A stretch of 29,911 bases of DNA from Bacillota bacterium (lineage in GTDB: Bacteria; Bacillota; Bacilli; Paenibacillales; NBRC-103111): NCBI GenBank assembly GCA_023386955.1, contig JAEWIS010000040.1, positions 1-29,911 of the forward strand. Direction: 5' to 3'. Below are positions 6,200 to 14,407 of the stretch, in pieces. The position numbers and the translations under genes are program-made. The stretch's first letter is position 1, and each line of letters begins with the position of its first letter. The notes beneath the pieces are model-generated. The model had not been told where the DNA came from and searched no databases. It was given only the letters and a program-made list of their open reading frames with translations.

Positions 6200-7630
6200 T
6201 TACAGCGCGTCGCCCACGTGGTGGATGCGAAGCAGGTTGGTGGTGCCGGTGGCACCTGCGGGCACACCTGCGGTAACCACTACCAGGTCGCCGTCCTGCA
6301 GATGGCCGGCGGCCTTGGCCAGCTCCACAGCGGCCAGAATGGCCTCGTCCGTGCTGGCCACCTGCTCCTTGCGGAGCACGGGGATTACACCCCAGGACAC
6401 GGTCAGCGCATGAAGCACGCTGGATTTGGAGGAAACGGCGATCACCGGCGCCTTGGGCTTGTGCTTGGCGATCATCCGGGCGGTAAAGCCGCTTTCGGTC
6501 AGCGCCAGAATTGCCTTGGCACCCAGCTCCAGTGCGGCTTGCGCTACGGCTTGACCGATTGCCCCGGTTACGTCGTGGGTTTTGCGGTCAGCCTGCAGGG
6601 TCAGCCAGCTGTAGCTGTCCAATGCGCCTTCCGCCTTGGCGGCGATACGAGCCATGGTTTCCACGGACTCCAGCGGATACTTGCCTGCGGCGGACTCGCC
6701 GGAGAGCATAACCGCATCGGTGCCGTCGAACACGGCGTTGGCCACGTCGCCTGCTTCCGCACGGGTGGGGCGGGGGTTCTGCTGCATGGACTCCAGCATA
6801 TGAGTCGCGGTGATAACAGGTTTGCCGGCCAGGTTACAGCGGCGGATCATATCCTTTTGAACCAGGGGAACATCTTCAACGGGAAGATCTACACCCAGGT
6901 CGCCACGGGCGACCATAATGCCGTCGGCTACAGAGATGATGGCGTCGAGATTTTCCACACCCTCATCGTTTTCAATCTTGGCGATAACCTGGATATGGCC
7001 GGCGCCCAGCTCGTCCAGGATATGCTTGATCTCCAGAATATCCTCGGCCTTGCGCACGAAGGATTGGGCGATAATATCAATCTTCTGCTCCACGCCGTAC
7101 TTGATATGGCGGATATCCTTTTCGGTGACGCCGGGCAGGCTGGTTTTGACGCCGGGAACATTGACGCCCTTGCGGGGCTTCAGACGGCCGCCGTTTCTAA
7201 TCAGACAGGTGATCTCGGTGCCTTCAGCCTTCACGACCTCCAAACGGACCAGACCGTCGTCGATCAGGATGATGCCGCCGGGCTTCACGTCCTGGGGCAG
7301 CTGTTTATAAGTAACATGAATACGTTCTTTGGTGCCAAGCACTTCTTCGGTGGTGAGGGTGACGTGTTCGCCGGGAACCAGCTCTACGAAGGCCTCTTCC
7401 ATCTTGCCGATGCGGATTTCGGGACCTTTGGTATCGATGAGGACAGCCACATAGGCATTCTCGGCGGCTGCCGCTTCCCGAATGTTGCGGATACGGGCGG
7501 TATGCTCCTCCGGCTCGCCGTGTGCGAAGTTCAACCGGGCCACGCTCATGCCTGCGCGAATCAGCTTGCGCAGCATCTCCGGACTTTCGCTGGCCGGTCC
7601 GATGGTACAGACAATTTTCGTTTTACGCAT
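6200..7630 (-). CDS. pyk: Pyruvate kinase, short form
   Basis: Pyruvate kinase makes pyruvate and ATP from phosphoenolpyruvate and ADP in the last step of glycolysis. The 476-residue protein begins MRKTKIVCTIGPAS and shows RLNFAHG (31-38), DTKGPEIR (66-73), VIAKIEN (catalytic Lys218, metal ligand Glu220), MVARGDLGVDLP (Asp244) and the MLSGESAAGKYP segment. It stops after the regulatory C domain and lacks the extra PEP-utiliser-like domain of about 110 residues carried by the 585-residue enzyme of Bacillus subtilis. The start has AAGGAG about 10 bases upstream. The gene stands alone rather than beside pfkA and is divergent from a LysR regulator, so it may be a second, separately controlled isozyme; that is inference. 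Confidence 0.93.
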   Translation of the reverse strand: MRKTKIVCTIGPASESPEMLRKLIRAGMSVARLNFAHGEPEEHTARIRNIREAAAAENAYVAVLIDTKGPEIRIGKMEEAFVELVPGEHVTLTTEEVLGTKERIHVTYKQLPQDVKPGGIILIDDGLVRLEVVKAEGTEITCLIRNGGRLKPRKGVNVPGVKTSLPGVTEKDIRHIKYGVEQKIDIIAQSFVRKAEDILEIKHILDELGAGHIQVIAKIENDEGVENLDAIISVADGIMVARGDLGVDLPVEDVPLVQKDMIRRCNLAGKPVITATHMLESMQQNPRPTRAEAGDVANAVFDGTDAVMLSGESAAGKYPLESVETMARIAAKAEGALDSYSWLTLQADRKTHDVTGAIGQAVAQAALELGAKAILALTESGFTARMIAKHKPKAPVIAVSSKSSVLHALTVSWGVIPVLRKEQVASTDEAILAAVELAKAAGHLQDGDLVVVTAGVPAGATGTTNLLRIHHVGDAL

Positions 7631-7733
7631 TACTCTCCACTCCTTGTCCGTGTTTAGTGCTTGTGAATTTTTTCTCTATCTCTTAGAATAAAGGAAAAGC
7701 AATCATAAGAAAAATATATATTTTTTCGTTTTT

Positions 7734-7747
7734 CATCAATTTTGATG
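7734..7747. promoter_or_regulatory. Candidate LysR operator in the pyk/LysR intergenic region
   Basis: CATCAA and TTGATG form a perfect inverted repeat with a 2-base spacer, 16 bp upstream of the LysR start codon in the 132-bp divergent region. LysR-type regulators commonly bind such dyads in the gap they share with a divergent target. The spacing is shorter than the classic T-N11-A box, so the assignment is tentative. Confidence 0.4.
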
Positions 7748-7762
7748 TAGGAAGCAGGTGTA

Positions 7763-8683
7763 ATGATGAATTTGCACGCCCTGAGGATTTTCCATACCGT
7801 TGCGGAAAAAGGGGGAGTGACCCGGGCTTCGGAGGATTTGCTGATTAGCCAGCCGGCAGTGACCGCCCAGGTGCGCAATCTGGAGAAGGAGCTGGGGTTT
7901 GCGCTGCTGGCTCCCAAGGGCCGGGGAGCGCTCCTGACGGACGGGGGCAGGCTGGTGGCGGATTATGCCAAACGGCTGTTTGCCCTGGAGCGGGAGATTG
8001 AGTCGGGCATCCGGGAGTACAAGGCCGGCTTCAGCGGCGTGCTGCGGATTGTAGCTACCTATCTGCCTGCCAACCTGCTTTTGCCGGAATGGCTGGCCCG
8101 CTACAAGCAGGAGCATCCCCAGGTGGAGGTGGTGCTGACCACCGTAAATTCCCGGGAGGCGGTGGAGCAGCTGCTTCATTATGACGCAGAGGTGGCGGTG
8201 TACGGGGGCGGCTGGGAAGAGCAGCCGGGGATTGCCTGGGAGCAGCTGCTGGAGGACGAGCTGTGGTTTATTGTTCCCAACAGCCATCCTTATGCAGGCC
8301 AGGAAATCTCTTTGGCGGAGATGATGAAGGTTCCTTTTATATTGAGAGAGGAAGGCAGCTCCACCCGGGAGCGGCTCTTCTCGCTGTGCCGGGCGCTGAA
8401 TGTGAATCCGCCCAAGGTAGGCCTGCAGTTTAATGGTGTGGGCGAGGCGGTGCGTGCGGTTATTGCCGGGTACGGAGCGAATTTTATCTCCTCCATGGCG
8501 GTGCGCGACTATGTGGAGCGCAAGGAGGTATCCCGGGTGTTTGTCCGGGGCTTGACACTGATGAATCCCATCGCGGTATGTACCCGCAAGGAGGAGATGC
8601 TGTCCCCTGTGGCGGAAGCCTTCGTAGGGCTGATCCGCGGCGAGGTGAAATGGTGGCAAAAACGCCCCAGGGGCGGGGTATAA
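7763..8683 (+). CDS. LysR family transcriptional regulator
   Basis: A 306-residue LysR-type regulator. The winged helix-turn-helix covers residues 1-62 (MNLHALRIFHTVAEKGGVTR, then ISQPAVTAQVRNLEKELG), and a type 2 periplasmic-binding effector domain covers about 90-296 (GVLRIVATYLPANLLLP, VEVVLTTVNSREAVEQL, REEGSSTRERL). The overall similarity is to CysL/YwfK-like members. It is divergent from pyk with 132 bp between, the usual layout when a LysR protein controls its neighbour. Two ATG codons (7763 and 7766) are possible starts, with a weak AGCAGG upstream. The effector is unknown. Confidence 0.88.
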   Translation: MMNLHALRIFHTVAEKGGVTRASEDLLISQPAVTAQVRNLEKELGFALLAPKGRGALLTDGGRLVADYAKRLFALEREIESGIREYKAGFSGVLRIVATYLPANLLLPEWLARYKQEHPQVEVVLTTVNSREAVEQLLHYDAEVAVYGGGWEEQPGIAWEQLLEDELWFIVPNSHPYAGQEISLAEMMKVPFILREEGSSTRERLFSLCRALNVNPPKVGLQFNGVGEAVRAVIAGYGANFISSMAVRDYVERKEVSRVFVRGLTLMNPIAVCTRKEEMLSPVAEAFVGLIRGEVKWWQKRPRGGV

Positions 8684-8757
8684 CCAGCTTGAAGACGGTC
8701 AGCCGCGGCTTGGACTAGCGGTAAATCACGCGTGCCTGCGACCAGGACAATAACGAT

Positions 8758-8798
8758 AAGAAACGCCTTCCGGATTTTGCGGAAAGGCGTTTATTCTT
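8758..8798 (+). terminator. Rho-independent terminator after the LysR gene
   Basis: AAACGCCTTCCG pairs with CGGAAAGGCGTTT around a GATTTTG loop. Flanking AAG and CTT extend the stem across a small bulge, and a T-rich TTTATTCTT follows. It lies about 75 bp after the LysR stop codon. Confidence 0.75.
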
Positions 8799-8849
8799 GT
8801 GTTCAGATATTCCTTTACTTGGTATAATCAGGGAAAAAGGAGATGCCGG

Positions 8850-9821
8850 ATGAAAGCGGCTAAGCCTTGAGCTGATGTTTGTTCTGCTGGGAGGGATGCT
8901 GGCCGCAGGCGGCTGTGAGGAGAATGGGGAAGAACAGCCTGGGGAATGGCCCCGACGTATGGGCAATGTCCCGGAAGGGGCCTTCACCTTCATCCGCTGC
9001 TTCCGGTTTTTCTCTGCCCCCTACCTCAGGCGAACCGTCCCCCGAAGCAATAAACAGCACTATCGGCTGAGGCCGCAATGCCCGCCTTTAAGCCTTACCT
9101 GACGGAAACGGAGAATGGCCTGCGATTGGAGTGGGATACAACCCTCCATCCCGACGTAACCATTTTGCAGACACTGGTTTCCCCGGAGGCGAACAAGCTT
9201 GCGGTTCATCTTGTAAGGCGTCTTGCATACGTTAAGGGAAGGGAACATTTTCCCATGGATGCCGTGATTGTGGACCCCGCCGGAAACAGCCTGCGGACCG
9301 TTCCCCTTGCGGATGTGCTGATGAATGACGGGATGGACAGCTACACCGGAAGTTCCTTGCGGTGGGATTTGGTTTTGACCGGGAGGAAAGACTTATTCTC
9401 ACAATGTCGGCAACGCGGCAGGGCAAGAATGCAGTACGACGTGCAGGCTCTCGACATCTGGACAGGCATAACCTATCTTCCCGTGCAAAATGTGATCCCT
9501 GATCCGAGCTAACGGGCTGGCTGGCGGACAGCGGCGCGGCGGCTGCTCATTGACCGAAAGACCCGTTGTTATCTGGCGCAAGGGGAGGAGTTTGAAGATA
9601 CAGGAAAACAAGGAGAGCATTTTATTCTGGTATCCAACCCCGGCCAGGAGCCAATCCCCTGGAAAGTGTCATATCCAGGAGACTCTATAACCCTGTATGA
9701 CTATTTTCCGGCCACTCAACGAACCCACCACACCCGCCTTCGCGGCAACGGTCCTTTTCTCATGAGTATAGGGGCGGATATTGTCTATGATTCCGAAGAG
9801 GGATATATACATCTGAAATGA
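8850..9821 (+). pseudogene. Decayed gene for a putative lipoprotein
   Basis: AAAGGAG at 8836-8842 precedes ATG 8850, and a TATAAT at 8823-8828 suggests a former promoter, but the frame stops after six codons (MKAAKP). The next frame gives MFVLLGGMLAAGGCEENGEE, a lipobox-like LAAGGC. A third frame gives a Ser/Pro-rich linker (PPTSGEPSPEAINSTIG), and the frame from 9078 gives a folded-domain-like sequence (FKPYLTETENGLRLEWDTT ... MDAVIVDPAGNS). After TAA 9510-9512 the same frame resumes with RRLLIDRKTRCYLAQGEEF and ends at 9821. So there are at least two frameshifts near the 5' end, at least one further disruption around 9390-9530 and one stop. The original product was probably a lipoprotein of about 310 residues; its family is not recognised. 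Confidence 0.65.
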
Positions 9822-9877
9822 CTCTCGGTCATGTTGGCCATTTATTCAAGTTTTTCTGAAAAACCATGTAAAGATAC

Positions 9878-9906
9878 TTGACATAAAAATGGGGCGAGAC
9901 TACACT
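9878..9906 (+). promoter_or_regulatory. Sigma-A promoter of the ATP-grasp operon
   Basis: TTGACA (9878-9883) and TACACT (9901-9906) are separated by 17 bp. Transcription would start near 9913, leaving a leader of about 150 bases, AT-rich and with no recognised riboswitch, before the ATP-grasp gene at 10067. Confidence 0.6.
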
Positions 9907-10066
9907 TATTCTTATAAAACTATAGAATCTACACTTTATTCCTTTTTGAACCCGCAATTTTATGTCATGTTTATGTTATATAGTGCTGAAATCGGATTGT
10001 TGAGGCGGTCGGAATGTTTCCCCGTGCGGATGATGGACGTTTTTTATATGAAGGGGGCTTGAAGCT

Positions 10067-11533
10067 ATGGGAGCGGTGGAGCGGTCGCCGATTGCGCCTT
10101 ATGCGCTGGAAGGTTTCTATGATGAGATGTTTGCGGAAAACGGCATGCAGGTCCGTTCCCATTACAGCCAGGTGTTCGATCAGCTCGCGTCCCTGAAGGC
10201 GGGGGAGGCGGGAGCCAAACAGGCAGCCTTCAACCGGCGGATGATGGAGGAGGGCATCACCTTCACTCTGTATTCCCCCTCCCAGATCCAGCCCCTGGAG
10301 CGGACAATTCCCTTCGATCTGATTCCCCGGGTGATTCCCAAGGAAGAGTGGGATGTCCTGGAGAAAGGGCTCCTGCAGCGGATCACGGCCTTGAACCGGT
10401 TTGTGTATGACGTGTATCACGGGCAGCAGATTGTGAAGGATGGCATTGTGCCCCGGCGGATGGTGGTGGCCAACAAGTATTTCCGCCCGGAGATGATGCA
10501 TGTGCGGGTGCCGGAGGATGTATATATCACTACGTCCGGCATCGACCTCATCCGCGATGAGCACGGCGCTTATTATGTGCTGGAGGATAACCTGCGTTGT
10601 CCCTCTGGATTTTCGTACCTGTTCAAAAGCCGCTCCATGATGAACCAGCTCTACCCGGAGCTGACCCTGTCCTCCTCCATCCGGGATGTGGAGCATAGCC
10701 TCAACCGGTTTCTGACTGTCTTGCGCAGCCTTTGCCCTACCCGGAAAAAAGACCCCGTCATTGCGCTCTTGACCCCCGGTGAATACAACTCCGCCTATTA
10801 TGAGCATACCTTTCTGGCCCAGCAGATGGGGATTCATCTGGTTGAAGGCCGGGACCTGGTGGTGATGGACCATAAGGTGTTTATCCGCGGTCTGGGCGGA
10901 CTGACCCAGGTGGATGTGATCTACCGGCGGATTGATGACGACTATCTGGACCCGCTTGCTTTTGACCCGACCTCCATGCTGGGGGTGGCGGGAATCATGA
11001 ATGCCTACCGGGCAGGCAATGTGGCTATTGTGAATGCGCCGGGAACTGGTGTGGCTGACGACAAGGCTATGTACGCCTATGTGCCGGATATGATCCGCTA
11101 CTACTTGAAGGAAGAGCCGATTATCGGGAATGTGCCCACTTATGTGCTGTCCCGGCCGGAGGAGCGGGGATATGTGCTGTCCCGTCTCCACGAAATGGTG
11201 GTGAAGGAAACATCGCTGTCCGGCGGATACGGCATGCTGATCGGTCCTTCCGCATCGGAGGTGGAAATCGATGAGTTCCGGGCCAAAATTATGGCTGACC
11301 CGGGCCGTTATATCGCCCAGCCCACCATCCGGCTGTCGCGGGCTCCCGTACTGACCGGAGGCCAGCTGGCGCCGCGGCATATCGACCTGCGCGCCTTCAT
11401 CCTCATGGGTGGAGGAACAGCAGGAGTTCATGTGATTCCCGGGGGATTAACCCGCGTGGCCATGACGGAGGGTTCGCTGGTGGTGAATTCCTCCCAAGGC
11501 GGCGGCTGCAAGGATACCTGGGTAATGGCGTAA
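10067..11533 (+). CDS. Circularly permuted ATP-grasp protein (COG2308 type)
   Basis: A 488-residue member of the circularly permuted ATP-grasp family (formerly DUF404/DUF407, COG2308). Characteristic segments are GFYDEMF near the N-terminus, IPFDLIPRVI, ALNRFVYDVYHGQQIVKDG, YYVLEDNLRCPSGFSYL, DVIYRRIDDDYLDP, NAPGTGVADDKAMYAYVPDM and the C-terminal KETSLSGGYGMLIGP and HIDLRAF. Relatives are predicted to be amidoligases that form peptide-like bonds using ATP; no product is proven. AAGGGGG lies 9 bases upstream of ATG 10067. The two genes downstream, alpha-E and transglutaminase, are its standard partners, although here 266 bp of repeated hairpins separate them from it. Confidence 0.9.
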   Translation: MGAVERSPIAPYALEGFYDEMFAENGMQVRSHYSQVFDQLASLKAGEAGAKQAAFNRRMMEEGITFTLYSPSQIQPLERTIPFDLIPRVIPKEEWDVLEKGLLQRITALNRFVYDVYHGQQIVKDGIVPRRMVVANKYFRPEMMHVRVPEDVYITTSGIDLIRDEHGAYYVLEDNLRCPSGFSYLFKSRSMMNQLYPELTLSSSIRDVEHSLNRFLTVLRSLCPTRKKDPVIALLTPGEYNSAYYEHTFLAQQMGIHLVEGRDLVVMDHKVFIRGLGGLTQVDVIYRRIDDDYLDPLAFDPTSMLGVAGIMNAYRAGNVAIVNAPGTGVADDKAMYAYVPDMIRYYLKEEPIIGNVPTYVLSRPEERGYVLSRLHEMVVKETSLSGGYGMLIGPSASEVEIDEFRAKIMADPGRYIAQPTIRLSRAPVLTGGQLAPRHIDLRAFILMGGGTAGVHVIPGGLTRVAMTEGSLVVNSSQGGGCKDTWVMA

Positions 11534-11539
11534 TACGTT

Positions 11540-11724
11540 CCCCCAAAAGTGACGTGAAGCTGCCGAAGCATATGCCGATTACTTTTGGGGGTGCCCCCGA
11601 AAAAAGCCCCCAAAAGTGAAGAGAGCTGACGAAGCTTAATCCGGTTACTTTTGGGGGAGCCCCCGAAAAAAGCCCCCAAAAGTGAAGTTGAGCTGACGAA
11701 GCGTATTCCGATTACTTTTGGGGG
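11540..11724. repeat. Three tandem hairpin cassettes of 66-67-bp period inside the operon
   Basis: Each cassette opens with CCCCCAAAAGT (11540, 11607, 11673) and closes with its reverse complement ACTTTTGGGGG (ending 11591, 11657, 11724), enclosing about 30 bases that share GACGAAGC and CCGATTAC-like words. Between cassettes a 15-base spacer (TGCCCCCGAAAAAAG type) lets each closing arm pair with the next opening arm. The six arms can therefore pair in two alternative registers. The array fills most of the 266-bp gap between the ATP-grasp and alpha-E genes. I see no gene or strong promoter there. Confidence 0.85.
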
Positions 11725-11799
11725 TGCCCCCGGATACAAGAAAATGTACGAAATCAAGAACTGGAAGGACAATCATCAATAGGAAGGCGGGGGATTGCC

Positions 11800-12756
11800 A
11801 TGCTGAACCGCAATGCGGAGGCTTTGTTCTGGATCGGACGCTACATGGAAAGAGCGGAAAATCACGCCCGTCTGGTGGATGTTCATTACCATATTCAGCA
11901 TGAAGGAGATTTTGCCCACGAGGAGCATAAGTGGTCCCGTCTGGTGGATGCGTTCGGAGCCAGAGGGGATTATCTCCAGCAGTTCGAGCAGTTTACAGAA
12001 CGGGATGTGATTTCCTTCATTACCCTGGACAGGGGCTACGGCAATTCCCTGTTTTCCTGTGTGTCCCTGGCCCGGAGCAATCTGCGCACCATCCGGGAGA
12101 AGGTCCCGAGCGAGCTCTGGGAGGCGGCCAACTCCTTTTACCTGTGGCTTGGGGAGGTGCAGGTGGCAGATATTCTGGATGAGGGGCCCAATAATTTTTT
12201 CCGGCGGGTGAAGGAAAAGGTGGCGGTGTTCCAGGGTGTGGAGCATTCCGTTATGCAGCGGGAGCAGGAGTGGCATTTCATCGAATGCGGCCGTTTTCTG
12301 GAGCGGGCGGAAAATACGGTGCGGATTCTCCAGTCGGTGCTTGGCGCCATCCGTGCCGATCAGGCGGCTCCTTACCCGTACCTGATGGCAGTTCTCAAAT
12401 CCGTCAGCGGCTACCAGGCGTTCCGGCGGGTTTATGCCGACGGGCTGTCCGGTCCGCATATTATGGAATTTCTGCTGACCAAGGAAAGCTTCCCCCGTTC
12501 GGTCTATTTCTCCTTCCTGCAGCTGGAGGAGCACCTGGAGGAGATCAGTCTCTACGAAGGGGAGCAACCTTATTCCCAGCATGAAAAAGCCCGGCGCAAA
12601 GCGGGCAGGCTGAAGGCGGAGCTGGGCTGCCTGGACCGGGACGATCTTGGATTGCCGGAGACGGCGCTGCTGCTGGAGCAGCTGACAGAGGGCTGCCGCA
12701 GCCTGGGGAGGACCATGGCGGATACCTTTTTTCGAATGGAGGCGGCAGCCCAATGA
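11800..12756 (+). CDS. Alpha-E domain-containing protein (DUF403, COG2307)
   Basis: A 318-residue all-alpha protein of the alpha-E (DUF403) family, recognised from MLNRNAEALFWIGRYMERAENHAR at the start and repeated ERAEN motifs (also CGRFLERAENTVRIL near residue 170). The family is nearly always encoded beside circularly permuted ATP-grasp and transglutaminase genes and is predicted to assist the same peptide-modifying chemistry; its biochemical role is unknown. ATG 11800 is preceded by AGGAAGGCGGGGG. It overlaps the transglutaminase gene by 4 bp (ATGA), implying coupled translation. Its length is normal for the family and no damage is seen. Confidence 0.92.
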   Translation: MLNRNAEALFWIGRYMERAENHARLVDVHYHIQHEGDFAHEEHKWSRLVDAFGARGDYLQQFEQFTERDVISFITLDRGYGNSLFSCVSLARSNLRTIREKVPSELWEAANSFYLWLGEVQVADILDEGPNNFFRRVKEKVAVFQGVEHSVMQREQEWHFIECGRFLERAENTVRILQSVLGAIRADQAAPYPYLMAVLKSVSGYQAFRRVYADGLSGPHIMEFLLTKESFPRSVYFSFLQLEEHLEEISLYEGEQPYSQHEKARRKAGRLKAELGCLDRDDLGLPETALLLEQLTEGCRSLGRTMADTFFRMEAAAQ

Positions 12757-13616
12757 AGCTGGAAATTCAGCATATGACCCGTTATTCTTACGCGGACTCG
12801 GCTACGGACAGTGTCAATGAGGTCCGGCTGACTCCCCGCACCAACAGCAGGCAATCCTGCTACAGCCATGAGGTGAGTGTGGAGCCGTCCACGGCTCTGT
12901 TGACTTATGAGGACTATTTCGGCAACCGGGTGCATGCCTTCACGGTGAATAAAGCCCACCGGCAGCTGACCATCCGGGTCAAGTCCGTGGTGAGCACCCA
13001 GGAGACGGTATGGCCGGAGCCTGCCCTGCGGCCGCAGGCGGAGCTGGAGCTGATGCGGATGGATACCTTTTATGACCGGTTTGTGGAGTATCTGCTGCCG
13101 ACGGTGTACACGGCATTTACGCCGGAGCTGGAGGTGTATGCCCAGCCGTACGGGCCTGGTGACGAAGGGATTTATCCTTGGGCCCAGGAGCTGAACCGGC
13201 GGATTCACGGCGATCTGACCTATGACCCGGGTGCAACCCATGTGCACACGACAGTGAAGGAAACCCTTGAGCTGCGGCGGGGCGTCTGCCAGGAATACGC
13301 CCACCTGATGCTGGCGGTTTGCCGGTATCATGGGGTGCCGGCGCGGTATGTCAGCGGCTACCACTTTGTCGGGGATATTACCGGGAACAATGCGGATTTT
13401 GAGCAGGCGTCCCATGCCTGGGTGGAGGTGCTGATTCCGGGCAGCGGCTGGCGGGGCTTCGATCCCACCAACCGGGTGGAGACGGGCTGGCGCTACGTGA
13501 AGCTGGGCCACGGCCGGGATTACAAGGATATTGTTCCCGTGAAGGGCATCTACCGGGGCAGCGGCGGCCAAAACCTGACGGTCAAGGTGGACGTGCGGAA
13601 GGTGGAGGAGGATTAA
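12753..13616 (+). CDS. Transglutaminase-like cysteine peptidase family protein
   Basis: A 287-residue protein with the bacterial transglutaminase N-terminal beta region (MKLEIQHMTRYSYADSATDS, about 1-85) and a transglutaminase-like core (about 130-245). The catalytic triad is complete: Cys179 in RRGVCQEYAH, His221 in SHAWVEV and Asp237 in GFDPTN. There is no signal peptide, so it acts in the cytoplasm. Members of this core act as amidases, proteases or cross-linking enzymes. With the ATP-grasp and alpha-E proteins it forms a module predicted to make and trim a peptide-like product. The start ATG 12753 lies in the stop codon of the alpha-E gene. A terminator follows at 13640-13688. Confidence 0.92.
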   Translation: MKLEIQHMTRYSYADSATDSVNEVRLTPRTNSRQSCYSHEVSVEPSTALLTYEDYFGNRVHAFTVNKAHRQLTIRVKSVVSTQETVWPEPALRPQAELELMRMDTFYDRFVEYLLPTVYTAFTPELEVYAQPYGPGDEGIYPWAQELNRRIHGDLTYDPGATHVHTTVKETLELRRGVCQEYAHLMLAVCRYHGVPARYVSGYHFVGDITGNNADFEQASHAWVEVLIPGSGWRGFDPTNRVETGWRYVKLGHGRDYKDIVPVKGIYRGSGGQNLTVKVDVRKVEED

Positions 13617-13639
13617 GCTTGGTTGGGTTCAGCCATAAG

Positions 13640-13688
13640 GAAAAAGCCTTTTTTCCCGCGTTCGTGCGGAGAATAGTAGGCTTTTTTT
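13640..13688 (+). terminator. Rho-independent terminator of the ATP-grasp operon
   Basis: AAAAAGCCT pairs with AGGCTTTTT. An inner stem CCGC/GCGG forms part of the loop, and the run of seven T on the 3' side overlaps the outer arm. It starts 23 bp after the transglutaminase stop codon. Confidence 0.75.
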
Positions 13689-13758
13689 GCGTGCGGCGCA
13701 ATTCTCCTTGGGATGCTCTTCTCTGTAGATTTTTCTATACAAGGTAGTCTGTTTCCAG

Positions 13759-13764
13759 TATAAT
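13759..13764 (+). promoter_or_regulatory. Probable -10 element upstream of the pyrE-like gene
   Basis: A perfect TATAAT lies 66 bp upstream of the chosen start codon. No good -35 match stands at 16-18 bp distance, so the promoter may need help or be weak. Confidence 0.4.
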
Positions 13765-13829
13765 GCTCAAAAAAGAAAGCACCATGATCCGGCACCCGGG
13801 TTTAATATAAAGAGACGGGAGATATGCAA

Positions 13830-14390
13830 ATGGACAGGACGGCTTTGGCTAGGCGCATTTACGAAACCGCTCATTTAACTGGAAGCTTCACCTTACGCTC
13901 CGGACAAATTTCGCAGGAATATTTCGACAAGTATCTGTTCGAGGCGGAGCCAGAGGTTTTGCGTGAGGTAGCCGCGCAACTGCAAGTTCTGATTCCGCCG
14001 GAGGCGCGGGTGCTTGCAGGCTTGGAGATGGGAGGCATCCCTATTGCTACTGCCTTGTCGCTGGCATCCGGGTTACCTGCAGCTTTCGTGCGGAAAAAGG
14101 CCAAGACTTACGGGACGTGCAAACTGGCTGAAGGGGCGGATGTAGCGGGTAAACGTATTTGCATCGTTGAAGATGTGGTGACTACCGGTGGACAGGTAAT
14201 CCTTAGCGCTCAGGATTTGCGGGAAGCAGGAGCAGTTGTGGAAGACGTGATCTGTGTGATAGAGAGGGACCCGGAAGGGCGGGAGAAACTTGCTGCAGAG
14301 GGTTTGCGTCTTCATGCTCTATTTACGATGGAAGAGCTGAATGTTGCGGGAGAAGACATGCAATTAGCGAAAGATGCTGGAGAAGACTAA
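13830..14390 (+). CDS. pyrE: Orotate phosphoribosyltransferase (PyrE family)
   Basis: Orotate phosphoribosyltransferase joins orotate to PRPP to give OMP in pyrimidine synthesis. The PRPP-binding motif CIVEDVVTTGGQ (about residues 110-121) and the catalytic loop RKKAKTYGTCKLAEG (about 88-102) match the family, and ETAHLTGSFTLRSGQISQEYFDKY is the typical N-terminus. The 186-residue length is slightly short but complete. ATG 13830 is preferred over ATG 13824, because GGGAGA (13817-13822) is spaced correctly only for the former. It stands alone, away from other pyr genes, and is followed 17 bp later by a GNAT gene. It could be a second copy beside the one in a pyr operon, or a relative with another base as substrate. 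Confidence 0.82.
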   Translation: MDRTALARRIYETAHLTGSFTLRSGQISQEYFDKYLFEAEPEVLREVAAQLQVLIPPEARVLAGLEMGGIPIATALSLASGLPAAFVRKKAKTYGTCKLAEGADVAGKRICIVEDVVTTGGQVILSAQDLREAGAVVEDVICVIERDPEGREKLAAEGLRLHALFTMEELNVAGEDMQLAKDAGED

Positions 14391-14407
14391 GGAGGAGAAA
14401 GCTGGTC

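Noticed and set aside
6071..7657. Long plus-strand open frame of 528 codons opposite pyk
   Set aside because: It is the antisense shadow of a clear pyruvate kinase gene, caused by GC-rich codon use; its translation resembles no protein.
9971..11431. Long minus-strand frame opposite the ATP-grasp gene
   Set aside because: Shadow of a well-supported gene; His/Gln-rich antisense translation without a start signal.
11428..11772. Minus-strand repeat protein with LLGAFFGG-PKSNR units
   Set aside because: The repeats come from the hairpin cassettes; the frame runs into the ATP-grasp gene on the opposite strand and lacks a ribosome binding site.
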